Positions 1 to 6,479 of a stretch of 12,613 nt of DNA are shown here, in pieces. The position numbers and the translations under genes were made by a program. The notes below the pieces were generated by a model. The model did not search any database. It had not been told where the DNA came from and saw only the letters and a list, made by a program, of their open reading frames with translations. Origin of the DNA: Desulfuromonadales bacterium (GTDB lineage: Bacteria > Desulfobacterota > Desulfuromonadia > Geobacterales > Pseudopelobacteraceae); assembly GCA_015688915.1 (NCBI GenBank), contig JAATGX010000195.1:1-12613 (forward strand), in the 5' to 3' direction. How positions within the stretch are numbered: the first letter of the stretch is position 1; each line of letters starts with the position of its first letter.

Positions 1-1018
1 CGTCGGTAAGGATACAGACCATGTCCCAGTGTACGGCGGAGTGGTTGCCGTTGTCGCACTCGTCGTAAGCCTGGCCCGGAGTGAAATGGATCGAACCGAA
101 GATCTTCTCGTCGAACAGGATATTGCGCATGGGCTGACGGATGCCCGGATTGACCCCCAGAGCGAACTCGCCGATGTAGCGCGCCCCTTCATCAGTATCC
201 AGGATTTTGTTGAGCGGCCCGGTCATGCCGGCCTCGGCCGTGGCCTTGACGATCCTGCCGTCCTTGAATTCCAGGCGCACGCCGTTGTATTCCTTGCCCT
301 GGTACACGCTGGGGCAGTTGTAGGTGATGTGGCCTTGCACCGAATCCCTGACCGGCGCGGTGAAGACCTCGCCGTCCGGCATGTTGAAGCGGCCGTCGCA
401 CTTGATCCCCGGCAGTCCGGCGATGCTGAAACGGAGGTCGGTGCCCGGCGCCGTGATCCGCACCTCGCTGGTCTTGTCCATCAGCTTCTTGAGCTTGTCC
501 TGCTTCCGCGACTCGGCCTTCCAGTCGATGCAGCAGGCGGAAAAGAGGTATTCCTCGTACTCGTCCAGGCTCATCCGGGCCTCCTGGGCCGCGGCATGGG
601 TCGGATAGCGGGTCACCACCCAGCGGGTATGCTTGACCCGCTGATCCACCAGCGGCTTGGTCAGCTTCTGGTAGGCCACCATGGCCTCCTGGCGGGCGTT
701 GGCCATGACCATGGAGTTGTCCCCGGCGCCGATGCCGATATAGACGGTCAACTGTTTGTAGAAGTCCAGCTTGTGCTGGGGAAAGTACTCCAGTTGCTGT
801 TTATTGGCCAGGTTGTACAGGTTGCGGTCGATCTCGGGCACGGTGAAGGCGTACTCCACATACCGTGCGCCGCGCTTCAGGCAGAGGGCGTACAACTCCT
901 TCACCAGGGGCGCGGCTTCCAGGCCGGAGGCCGAGATCAGCACCACGTCGCCCTTTTTGACCCTGGTGGAGTAATCCACGAGGATCTCGGCGAACTGTGC
1001 GATACGGGGATCTTTCAT
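1..1018 (-). CDS. M29-family metallo-aminopeptidase (AmpS-like), 3' end cut by window edge
   Basis: Cytosolic metal-dependent aminopeptidase of family M29 (thermophilic aminopeptidase T / AmpS type), which releases N-terminal amino acids from peptides. About 339 codons are visible and the C-terminus lies beyond position 1. The N-terminus reads MKDPRIAQFAEILVDYST. Residues matching the family's metal and catalytic set, recalled from the Staphylococcus AmpS pattern, are E217 (in PDGEVFTAP), E284 (in IGEFALGVN), H311 and Y318 (in HFTPGQAY), and H330 and D332 (in HWD). All are present, so the enzyme looks intact as far as it is visible. An in-frame ATG at 1030 would add four residues. I chose 1018 because AAAGGA then sits about 11 bases upstream, whereas for 1030 it abuts the start codon. 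It is divergent from dut with a 124-bp gap. No other function seems likely; the exact peptide specificity is unknown. Confidence 0.88.
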   Translation of the reverse strand, partial: MKDPRIAQFAEILVDYSTRVKKGDVVLISASGLEAAPLVKELYALCLKRGARYVEYAFTVPEIDRNLYNLANKQQLEYFPQHKLDFYKQLTVYIGIGAGDNSMVMANARQEAMVAYQKLTKPLVDQRVKHTRWVVTRYPTHAAAQEARMSLDEYEEYLFSACCIDWKAESRKQDKLKKLMDKTSEVRITAPGTDLRFSIAGLPGIKCDGRFNMPDGEVFTAPVRDSVQGHITYNCPSVYQGKEYNGVRLEFKDGRIVKATAEAGMTGPLNKILDTDEGARYIGEFALGVNPGIRQPMRNILFDEKIFGSIHFTPGQAYDECDNGNHSAVHWDMVCILTD

Positions 1019-1142
1019 GGCAGGTTTCATCCTTTCAAACAGGGGATGCGGCGTACCGCAAATTTGGCTGTCGCCTTTCGGGCTTCTCTGCTATCCTTTG
1101 CCCCAGCGGCCAGCCATCCCATTTACAAGAGCGAAAATTTAC

Positions 1143-1607
1143 ATGAACAGCCACAAAATTGAAACCAAAATCATGAATCCGCTGGTGGGAACGAGCATCC
1201 CGCTCCCGAGCTACGCCACCCGCGGCGCGGCGGCCATGGATCTGCGCGCCTGCCTGGAAGCACCGCTCACGGTGCAGCCGGGCGAGACCGTGCTGGTGCC
1301 CAGCGGCATCGCCATCAGCATCCACGATCCGGGCCTGGTGGCCCTGATCGTGCCCCGCTCCGGCCTGGGGATCAAGCATGGTATTATATTGGCCAATACG
1401 ATCGGAGTGATCGATTCCGACTACCAGGGCGAGATCGGCATCGGCATCCATAACCGGAGCAGCCTGCCTTACACCATCGAACCGGGTGAGCGCATCTGCC
1501 AGATGATGTTCGTGCCGGTGGTGCAGGCCGCGTTGAGCGTCGTGACTGAATTCAGCCAGGAGAGCATGCGCGGCGCGGGCGGGTTCGGGCATACGGGGAA
1601 ACAATAG
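1143..1607 (+). CDS. dut: dUTP diphosphatase (dUTPase)
   Basis: Hydrolyses dUTP to dUMP and pyrophosphate, keeping uracil out of DNA and supplying dUMP for thymidylate synthesis. It is a 154-residue homotrimeric-type dUTPase of normal length. All five motifs are visible: motif 1 around residues 28-38 (GAAAMDLRACL), motif 2 PRSGLG at 71-76, motif 3 with the catalytic Asp at D91 (GVIDSDYQGEIG), motif 4 GERICQM at 115-121, and the flexible glycine-rich motif 5 RGAGGFGHTG at 143-152. Start ATG 1143 gives MNSHKIETKIMNPLVG, which lines up with the start of Escherichia coli Dut as I recall it. The reading frame is open upstream to 1017, but that extension is not family-like. A weak AAGAG precedes the start by about 11 bases. 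The sequence is close to the enterobacterial form (PLPSYAT, MDLRACL, PRSGLG.KHGI, FVPVVQA). Motif 1 has AAAM where E. coli has SAGL. Confidence 0.95.
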   Translation: MNSHKIETKIMNPLVGTSIPLPSYATRGAAAMDLRACLEAPLTVQPGETVLVPSGIAISIHDPGLVALIVPRSGLGIKHGIILANTIGVIDSDYQGEIGIGIHNRSSLPYTIEPGERICQMMFVPVVQAALSVVTEFSQESMRGAGGFGHTGKQ

Positions 1608-1625
1608 ATTATAACCGAAAAGCTA

Positions 1626-1723
1626 TCTCTCACAGAGCTCACAGAGGCACAGAGAAAGAAACCATCCTTTTGATTTCTCTGTGCCTCTGTGAGCTCCAGC
1701 GAACGGAGTGAGCGAGTGAGAGA
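1626..1723. repeat. Long hairpin-forming inverted repeat between dut and yicC
   Basis: A perfect 23-bp inverted repeat has arms at 1635-1657 and 1674-1696 and a 16-base loop (1658-1673). The right arm reads TTTCTCTGTGCCTCTGTGAG plus CTC. A second, outer pairing of 8 bp (1626-1633 TCTCTCAC with 1716-1723 GTGAGAGA) closes the structure, leaving a bulge of about 19 bases on the right that reads CAGCGAACGGAGTGAGCGA. It fills the gap between two convergent genes and could slow or stop transcription from both sides, but no clean U-tract follows it. The CACAGAGGCACAGAGA wording resembles dispersed intergenic repeats I recall from several Geobacter-like genomes. Membership in a repeat family is inference from memory. 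Confidence 0.85.
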
Positions 1724-1737
1724 ACTGATTTTAATTA

Positions 1738-2622
1738 CTACTCCACGTTCTGCACCTGTTCCCTCATCTTCTCCATCTCCGCCTTGATCCGGATCACCAG
1801 GGACGTCATCTCCGCGTCGTTGGACTTTGAACCGATGGTGTTCACCTCCCGGTTCATCTCCTGCATCAGGAAATCCAGCTTGCGCCCCACCGGCTCCGGC
1901 AGTCCCATGGTCTCGTCGAACTGGGAAAAATGGCTGGCAAGCCGCACCAACTCCTCGGTCACATCGCACCGGTCGGCCATCAACGCCACCTCCTGGGCCA
2001 GGCGGGCCGCATCCATCTCCACCCCATCCAGAAGCTGATCCAGGCGCAGCTTGAGCTTCTGGCGGTACTCGGCCACCACCTGCGGTGCCCGTTCGCCGAC
2101 TTGAGCGGCCCACTCCGCCACCTGGGTGCGCCGGGCCAGCAGGTCGGCAGCCAGCGCCTCCCCTTCCCTGGTGCGCATGGCGTCGATGGTTCCCACGGCC
2201 GACTGGACAGCCACAACAAGTTGGGGGAGGAACCCGGCCTCATCGAGGCTCGCTCCATTTTCCCGCTCCCTGAGCACCCCTTTCTGGGCAAGGATCAGCG
2301 ACAGCGGCACGTCCGCCACAATCCCCAGATCCCTGGCCAGACCGGCAAAGGCGGCATGGTACCCGGCCGCCACCGCGCCGTCGATGCGCGGTAGCCCCTC
2401 CACGGCCGCGGTCTCCTCCCACTGGACCGTAACATCGATCTTCCCCCGCTTGAGCAGTGCGGAGACAACGCGCTTGACCTCCTGCTCCAGCGCCAGGAAG
2501 CCGCGCGGCATGCGCACCGACACCTCGCCGTAGCGGTGGTTGACCGAACGGATCTCCACCGTGAACCGCCCCTGCTCCGAAACCGCCTCTCCCTTGCCGT
2601 ACCCGGTCATGCTCTTTATCAT
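1738..2622 (-). CDS. yicC: YicC/YloC-family endoribonuclease
   Basis: A 294-residue protein of the YicC family. E. coli YicC and Bacillus YloC have been reported as endoribonucleases, and E. coli YicC is linked to turnover of the small RNA RyhB. The diagnostic N-terminus MIKSMTGYGKGEAV is present. So is the C-terminal DUF1732 block, with ELVRLASHFSQF, GRKLDFLMQEMNREVNTIGS, KSNDAEMTSLVIRIKAEMEK and a terminal EQVQNVE. Start ATG 2622 was chosen over the in-frame ATG at 2649 because AAGGAG lies six bases upstream and family members begin with this MI-SMTG sequence. It is convergent with dut across the 1626-1723 hairpin. In many bacteria yicC is followed by gmk and rpoZ; here nothing follows on this strand, so it appears monocistronic. 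The family assignment is secure; the RNA target in this organism is unknown. Confidence 0.93.
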   Translation of the reverse strand: MIKSMTGYGKGEAVSEQGRFTVEIRSVNHRYGEVSVRMPRGFLALEQEVKRVVSALLKRGKIDVTVQWEETAAVEGLPRIDGAVAAGYHAAFAGLARDLGIVADVPLSLILAQKGVLRERENGASLDEAGFLPQLVVAVQSAVGTIDAMRTREGEALAADLLARRTQVAEWAAQVGERAPQVVAEYRQKLKLRLDQLLDGVEMDAARLAQEVALMADRCDVTEELVRLASHFSQFDETMGLPEPVGRKLDFLMQEMNREVNTIGSKSNDAEMTSLVIRIKAEMEKMREQVQNVE

Positions 2623-2669
2623 ATCCAGCTCCTTTTCCATGGCATCCATATTCCGTAATCGCCGGTCAG

Positions 2670-2698
2670 ACCATACATCATGGCGGGCGTTTCATCAA
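2670..2698 (-). promoter_or_regulatory. Candidate sigma70 promoter for yicC
   Basis: Read on the minus strand, TTGATG (2698-2693) and TATGGT (2675-2670) are separated by 17 bases, giving 4/6 matches in each hexamer. It lies about 50 bases upstream of the yicC start. This is the only reasonable pair I found in the 2623-2861 gap for this strand; it is a consensus match only. Confidence 0.35.
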
Positions 2699-2756
2699 CG
2701 GCCGGTTTATCCGGTATACGGCCAGAGCGGAATATCATTGATCCGACAATTCCCTA

Positions 2757-2788
2757 TTGACAAAGCGGAACCGGTGCTGTTCTATTAT
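2757..2788 (+). promoter_or_regulatory. Candidate promoter for the aminotransferase, long spacer
   Basis: A perfect -35 hexamer TTGACA (2757-2762) is followed by TATTAT (2783-2788), a 5/6 match to the -10 box. The spacer is 20 bases, longer than the usual 16-18. It would give a leader of about 70 bases ending in the strong GGGAGG ribosome site. The rest of the 2623-2861 gap shows no gene. Confidence 0.4.
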
Positions 2789-2861
2789 TAGCCGGACGCT
2801 TCATTGCAACAACATAGCCACGTGTGAAACGCTCTGTTCACCAACAACCGGGAGGAAACCA

Positions 2862-4166
2862 ATGAATCCATTGGCACAGGAACTGAACGATCTGCTCGCC
2901 CAACACAACCCGCATGTCCTGGAAATGCTCTCCGACCTGGGGAAGAACCTCTTCTTTCCCAAGGGGATCCTGACCCAGTCGGCCGAAGCCAAGGAAAAGG
3001 CCCACAAATACAACGCAACCATCGGCATCGCCACCGAAAACGGCGGGCCCATGTTCCTGCAATGTATCCAGGACAAGCTGTCCGCCTTTGATCCCAAGGA
3101 TATCTATCCCTATGCGCCGCCCGCCGGCAAGCCGGAACTGCGTTCCCTGTGGCGGGAAAAGATGCTGCGGGAAAACCCCAGCCAGCAGGGCAAGCACTTC
3201 AGCAATCCCATTGTCACCAATGCGCTGACCCACGGTCTTTCCATCGTCGGCGATATGTTCGTGGACAAGGGTGATCACCTGATTCTGCCGGACATGCTCT
3301 GGGGCAACTACAACCTGACCTTCGGCACCTGCAACGGCGCCATCGTCAAAAAGCACCCCACCTTCACGCCGACGGGTGGCTATGACGTGGCGGCGTTCAA
3401 GGCCGAACTGAAGAATACCGCCGAGGAAAAGGGCAAGGCGATCGTCCTGCTCAACTTCCCCAACAACCCGAGCGGCTACACCCCGACGGTGGCCGAGGGA
3501 GACGCCCTGGTGGCGGCCATCAAGGAGGTTGCCGAGGCCGGCTGCAACGTGGTCGCCATTTCCGACGACGCCTATTTCGGGCTCTTTTACGAGGACAGCC
3601 TCAAGGAGTCCCTGTTCGGCAAACTGGCCAACCTCCACCCGCGCATCCTGGCCATCAAGCTGGACGGGGCCACCAAGGAGGAGTTCGTCTGGGGCTTCCG
3701 CACCGGTTTCATCACCTTTGCCGACGGCAACGCCTACGAAAACGCGCCGGTCATTACCGCCCTGGAGAAGAAGGCCATGGGGATCATCCGCGCCAAGATT
3801 TCCAACTGCCCGCACCCCTCCCAGACCTTTGTCATTGAGGCGCTCCGCTCGCCCCAGTTCCTGGCCCAGAAGGAGGAGAAATTCCAGGTCATGAAGGGTC
3901 GCGCCCTCAAGACCAAGCAGGTCCTGGACAGCGGCAGGTACGGTTCCGCCTGGACCTACTACCCGTTCAACTCCGGCTACTTCATGTGCCTCAGGCTAAA
4001 GACCGTGGAAGCCGAAAAGCTGCGCATCCACCTGCTGGACAAGTACGGGGTCGGCGCCATCTCCACCACCAAGACCGACCTGCGCATTGCCTTCTCCTGC
4101 ATTGCCGAGGAGAACATCCAGGAACTGTTCGACATCATCTACCAGGGAGTGCAGGACCTGGTCTGA
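2862..4166 (+). CDS. Fold-type I PLP-dependent aminotransferase (class I/II)
   Basis: A 434-residue cytosolic PLP enzyme of the class I/II aminotransferase superfamily, which moves an amino group between an amino acid and a 2-oxo acid; the substrate is not evident. Visible signatures are the NFPNNPSGY loop at 198-206 with the cofactor-contacting Asn at N202, SDDAYFGLFY carrying the pyridine-binding Asp/Tyr, the Schiff-base lysine K272 in GATKEEFVWGFRTGF, and the C-terminal carboxylate-binding arginine R408 in TDLRIAFSC. The tyrosine-rich PYAPPAGKPELRSLWREKML near residue 85 is the usual substrate-side segment. The frame is open to 2757, but ATG 2862 is the clear start because GGAGG sits six bases upstream, and the longer version adds 35 unrelated residues. 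It stands alone as a transcription unit, closed by the terminator at 4195-4225. The acidic-aromatic variant around the lysine (KEEFVWG) suggests a distinct subgroup rather than AspC or TyrB. I do not assign a gene name. Confidence 0.9.
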   Translation: MNPLAQELNDLLAQHNPHVLEMLSDLGKNLFFPKGILTQSAEAKEKAHKYNATIGIATENGGPMFLQCIQDKLSAFDPKDIYPYAPPAGKPELRSLWREKMLRENPSQQGKHFSNPIVTNALTHGLSIVGDMFVDKGDHLILPDMLWGNYNLTFGTCNGAIVKKHPTFTPTGGYDVAAFKAELKNTAEEKGKAIVLLNFPNNPSGYTPTVAEGDALVAAIKEVAEAGCNVVAISDDAYFGLFYEDSLKESLFGKLANLHPRILAIKLDGATKEEFVWGFRTGFITFADGNAYENAPVITALEKKAMGIIRAKISNCPHPSQTFVIEALRSPQFLAQKEEKFQVMKGRALKTKQVLDSGRYGSAWTYYPFNSGYFMCLRLKTVEAEKLRIHLLDKYGVGAISTTKTDLRIAFSCIAEENIQELFDIIYQGVQDLV

Positions 4167-4194
4167 TTCGGTACGTTTCCTGATCCGCGAATAC

Positions 4195-4225
4195 AAAAAA
4201 GGCCCACACAACGTGGGCCTTTTTT
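4195..4225 (+). terminator. Intrinsic terminator after the aminotransferase
   Basis: A 7-bp stem GGCCCAC/GTGGGCC (4201-4207, 4213-4219) with loop ACAAC is followed by six T (4220-4225) and preceded by six A (4195-4200). The A-tract means it could also work on the minus strand. It insulates the aminotransferase from the vapBC module that follows. Confidence 0.93.
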
Positions 4226-4248
4226 GCTATCTGAAACCTGGATAATTC

Positions 4249-4294
4249 TTGACTCAGTGCAGCCAAATGTAATACTTACTTAGGTATTACATTT
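4249..4294 (+). promoter_or_regulatory. vapBC promoter with overlapping inverted-repeat operator
   Basis: A perfect 11-bp inverted repeat, AAATGTAATAC (4265-4275) and GTATTACATTT (4284-4294), is separated by 8 bases. A -35-like TTGACT (4249-4254) with AATACT (4271-4276) at 16 bases puts the -10 box inside the left arm. AAGGAG (4295-4300) directly follows the right arm. This arrangement fits autorepression by the VapB (AbrB-fold) antitoxin, alone or with VapC, which is the usual control of such modules. The palindrome is seen directly; its role is inferred. Confidence 0.75.
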
Positions 4295-4305
4295 AAGGAG
4301 AAATT

Positions 4306-4536
4306 ATGAGGGTAACCAGCAAAGGGCAGGTGACGATCCCCCGAGATATTCGACGAAAGCTGGGTATTGCCTCCCGATCCGAGGTCGAATTCGTGGTCGA
4401 GGGAAATACCGTCGTTGTGCGGGCTGTTCAGGGAGCGGCCACCAAGGGCAAACGCTTGATCGAGACCTTGCGCGGACGGGCCACGCTGAAGATGACGACC
4501 GACGAGATCATGGCGCTGACCCGGGGCGAGGAATGA
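4306..4536 (+). CDS. vapB: VapB antitoxin, AbrB/MazE-fold DNA-binding protein
   Basis: A 76-residue antitoxin. Residues 1-45 form a swapped-hairpin AbrB domain (MRVTSKGQVTIPRDIRRKLG, then EVEFVVEGNTVVVRA), which binds DNA. The C-terminal 30 residues (TLRGRATLKMTTDEIMALTR) are the expected toxin-wrapping tail. AAGGAG lies five bases before the ATG, and the palindromic operator lies immediately upstream. The stop overlaps the vapC start (ATGA), so the two are translationally coupled, antitoxin first. The fold alone would also fit MazE, but the partner is a PIN-domain protein, so VapB is the better name. Confidence 0.9.
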   Translation: MRVTSKGQVTIPRDIRRKLGIASRSEVEFVVEGNTVVVRAVQGAATKGKRLIETLRGRATLKMTTDEIMALTRGEE

Positions 4537-4940
4537 GCAGCGGTGTGCTGGTTGACAGTAACGTGCTGCTCGATCTGCTGGAGGAAGATGCAACTTGGTA
4601 CGAGTGGTCTTCACGGCAACTGCAACAAGCGGCCGACAACTCGCTTTTGATCATCAATCCGGTCATTTATGCCGAGGTTTCCATCGGTTTTACACGTATT
4701 GAGGAACTTGATGAAGCACTTCGGCCGGATACCTTCGAACGGCGTCCCCTGCCATGGGAGGCCGCTTTTTTGGCGGGAAGATGTTTCCTGCGCTATCGTA
4801 AATTGGGAGGAGCACGCCGTTCACCGCTGCCCGACTTCTTCATCGGAGCCCATGCAGCGATCGAAGGCCTGACGCTGTTGACCCGTGACGCATCCCGATA
4901 TCGAACCTATTTCCCCACCCTGTCCCTGATCGCGCCCTGA
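4533..4940 (+). CDS. vapC: VapC toxin, PIN-domain ribonuclease
   Basis: A 135-residue PIN-domain endoribonuclease, the toxin of a type II module. Related VapC proteins cut initiator tRNA, other tRNAs or the rRNA sarcin-ricin loop; the target here cannot be told. The acidic Mg-binding quartet is complete: D8 (VLVDSNVLLD), E48 (NPVIYAEVSIGF), D101 (PLPDFFIGAHA) and D119 (LLTRDASRY). It ends in the typical YRTYFPTLSLIAP. It starts at the ATGA overlap with vapB, with no separate ribosome site of note. The module sits between a terminator and the convergent rhlE gene, and has less skewed codon use than the flanking genes, consistent with acquisition by transfer (an impression, not a calculation). 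It appears intact and active. Confidence 0.92.
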   Translation: MSSGVLVDSNVLLDLLEEDATWYEWSSRQLQQAADNSLLIINPVIYAEVSIGFTRIEELDEALRPDTFERRPLPWEAAFLAGRCFLRYRKLGGARRSPLPDFFIGAHAAIEGLTLLTRDASRYRTYFPTLSLIAP

Positions 4941-4994
4941 TTGATGCATTAGGCGAATAAAAACAGAGACATTCCTAATTTATCCATCCGATCC

Positions 4995-6314
4995 CTACTT
5001 CATCCTGCTCCCCCGGCGGCCTGTCTTGGGTGCGGGCCGTTCTGTCATCGGTTTCCCCCGTCGCGGGGCCGCGCCCTTTGCCGGAGCCCGTGTATTTGCC
5101 TGCTTGTCCTGCATTTTCCTTATCTTGGTCACTTTGTCAGCCTGCTTGATCTCCTTAACCCGAACAGTCCGTTTGGCTGCCACGTGCGGAAACTCCGCAA
5201 TCGCCTGGCGCGGGATGGCATAGGTGAGCAGCCGCTCGATTGCCACCAGCAGCGGCTTTTCCTCCGGGCAGACCAGCGAGAGGGCCACACCGTCCTCTCC
5301 GGCCCGGCCGGTACGGCCGATCCGGTGCACATAGTCCTCGGGAACCTGGGGCAGGTCGTAATTCACCACGTGCGGCAACCGCTCGATGTCGAGCCCGCGC
5401 GCCGCCACATCCGTGGCCACCAGCACGCGCAAATCGCCCCGTTTAAACTCCGCCAGGGTCCGGGTCCGGATCGACTGGCTCTTGTTGCTGTGGATGGCGC
5501 TGGCCTTGATCCCGTCCAGCAACAGTTCTTCGGTCAGCTTGTCCGCGCCGTAACGGGTGCGGGCGAAGACCAGCACCTGGTTCCACCCTCCCTGGCGGAT
5601 CAGGAACGAGAGCATCTCCCGCTTGCGGCTCCGTGCCACCTCATGGACCGTCTGGGTCACCGCATCGGCGGTGATCTGTTTGCGCGCCACTTCGATCCGT
5701 CGGGGGTGGTCGAGCAGTTCGTCGGCAAGCTGCTTGATGCTTTGGGAATAGGTTGCCGAGAAGAGCAGGGTCTGGCGCTTAGGGGGCAGGTATTTCGCCA
5801 CCTGCTTGATGTCGTCGATAAACCCCAGATCAAGCATGCGGTCCGCCTCGTCCAGCACCAGGAACTCGATCCGGGAGAGGTTCACGGTGCCCCGTTCCGC
5901 ATGGTCCAGCAGACGCCCCGGCGTGGCGACCACGATATCCACGCCACGGTGCAGCCGCTCGATCTGCGCCTGGATGGTCACCCCTCCGTAGATCATGGTG
6001 GAGCGCAGGGACAGGCGTCGGGCATAGTTATTCATCTGTTCGCTCACCTGGGCCGCCAGTTCGCGGGTCGGCACCAGCACCAGCGCGCGTGGCTTTCGGC
6101 GCTTTTCCCTGGGGATATTTTCGCTCAGCCGTTGCACGATCGGCAGGGCAAAGGCCGCGGTCTTGCCGGTACCGGTCTGGGCGCCGGCCAGCAGATCACA
6201 TCCCTCGAAGATCACCGGAATAGCCTGGGTCTGGACGGGGGTCGGCACGGTATAACCCTGGGCAGCAATCGCGCTCAGCAGTTCAGGCCGCAGGCCGAGA
6301 GATTCAAAAGACAT
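4995..6314 (-). CDS. rhlE: DEAD-box ATP-dependent RNA helicase RhlE
   Basis: A 439-residue RNA helicase that unwinds short RNA duplexes, usually linked to ribosome assembly and RNA decay. Motifs appear in order: Q motif (F3 through PTPVQ at 24-28), motif I AQTGTGKT at 45-52 with K51, motif Ia PTRELAAQ at 82-89, GG at 110-111, TPGR at 131-134, DEAD at 155-158, SAT at 186-188, motif IV VFARTRYGADKL, motif V ATDVAARGLDIE, and motif VI HRIGRTGRAG. A basic low-complexity tail rich in K, R, P and A (about the last 60 residues) is typical of RhlE and contacts RNA. The N-terminus MSFESLGLRPELLSAIAAQG resembles E. coli RhlE. AAGGAG lies eight bases before the ATG. A terminator-like hairpin lies in the leader only 31 bases upstream of the start. 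It is convergent with vapC (54-bp gap, no obvious terminator seen). Confidence 0.92.
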   Translation of the reverse strand: MSFESLGLRPELLSAIAAQGYTVPTPVQTQAIPVIFEGCDLLAGAQTGTGKTAAFALPIVQRLSENIPREKRRKPRALVLVPTRELAAQVSEQMNNYARRLSLRSTMIYGGVTIQAQIERLHRGVDIVVATPGRLLDHAERGTVNLSRIEFLVLDEADRMLDLGFIDDIKQVAKYLPPKRQTLLFSATYSQSIKQLADELLDHPRRIEVARKQITADAVTQTVHEVARSRKREMLSFLIRQGGWNQVLVFARTRYGADKLTEELLLDGIKASAIHSNKSQSIRTRTLAEFKRGDLRVLVATDVAARGLDIERLPHVVNYDLPQVPEDYVHRIGRTGRAGEDGVALSLVCPEEKPLLVAIERLLTYAIPRQAIAEFPHVAAKRTVRVKEIKQADKVTKIRKMQDKQANTRAPAKGAAPRRGKPMTERPAPKTGRRGSRMK

Positions 6315-6344
6315 TTATCAAACTCCTTGTCCGTGTATCGTAAC

Positions 6345-6373
6345 AAAAAAACCACAGGGTGGACCCTGTGGTT
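6345..6373 (-). terminator. Intrinsic-terminator-like hairpin in the rhlE 5' leader
   Basis: Read on the minus strand, a 10-bp stem, AACCACAGGG then loop TCCA then CCCTGTGGTT (6373-6350), runs into an uninterrupted T-tract covering 6351-6345. It has the full form of an intrinsic terminator but lies just upstream of the rhlE ATG at 6314 and just downstream of the likely rhlE promoter. It is therefore either an attenuator of rhlE or the end of a very short leader RNA. On the plus strand it lacks a T-tract. Confidence 0.7.
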
Positions 6374-6388
6374 CAAAAGGTGCTTTAT

Positions 6389-6418
6389 TGTATAGCACGC
6401 CGGCCCATGGTGCGACAA
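6389..6418 (-). promoter_or_regulatory. Candidate sigma70 promoter for rhlE
   Basis: On the minus strand, TTGTCG (6418-6413) and TATACA (6394-6389, continuing TATACAAT) are 18 bases apart. The expected transcript start near 6382 lies just before the leader hairpin at 6373-6345. It is a consensus match only, but a good one for this gap. Confidence 0.5.
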
Positions 6419-6432
6419 TGGCTTTCTTGCGA

Positions 6433-6479
6433 AGAAGCTCCCTCTATCCGGAACCTCCCTTCGGATAGCCGGGGTTTTT
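6433..6479 (+). terminator. Terminator-like hairpin with a CCUCC loop upstream of recC
   Basis: The inner stem is CTATCCG (6444-6450) with CGGATAG (6462-6468), and the loop is GAACCTCCCTT. After a 2x2 internal loop the pairing continues: 6433-6441 (AGAAGCTCC region) pairs with 6471-6479 (GGGGTTTTT), including some G-U pairs. The T-run makes it terminator-like on the plus strand, about 90 bases before recC. The GGGG at 6471-6474 can instead pair in a 6-bp hairpin CCGGGG/CCCCGG (6469-6474, 6483-6488), so two exclusive folds exist. It could be a recCB attenuator, the 3' end of a small RNA, or a chance fold. No convincing plus-strand promoter was found upstream. Confidence 0.45.

Noticed and set aside
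1064..1097. Promoter TTGGCT / TATCCT for dut
   Set aside because: The spacing is 22 bases, outside the workable range, and no better -35 box pairs with TATCCT.
29..1162. Plus-strand open frame of 377 codons at the left edge
   Set aside because: It is antisense to the M29 aminopeptidase, whose metal-binding residues are all visible on the minus strand.
1613..1740. Small RNA or CRISPR-like repeat in the dut-yicC gap
   Set aside because: There is only one pair of inverted arms, with no direct repeats, spacers or promoter.
2838..3815. Minus-strand open frame of 325 codons opposite the aminotransferase
   Set aside because: Antisense to a gene with a strong ribosome site and intact PLP motifs.
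5184..6395. Plus-strand open frame of 403 codons opposite rhlE
   Set aside because: Antisense to a complete DEAD-box helicase; composition is shadow-like.
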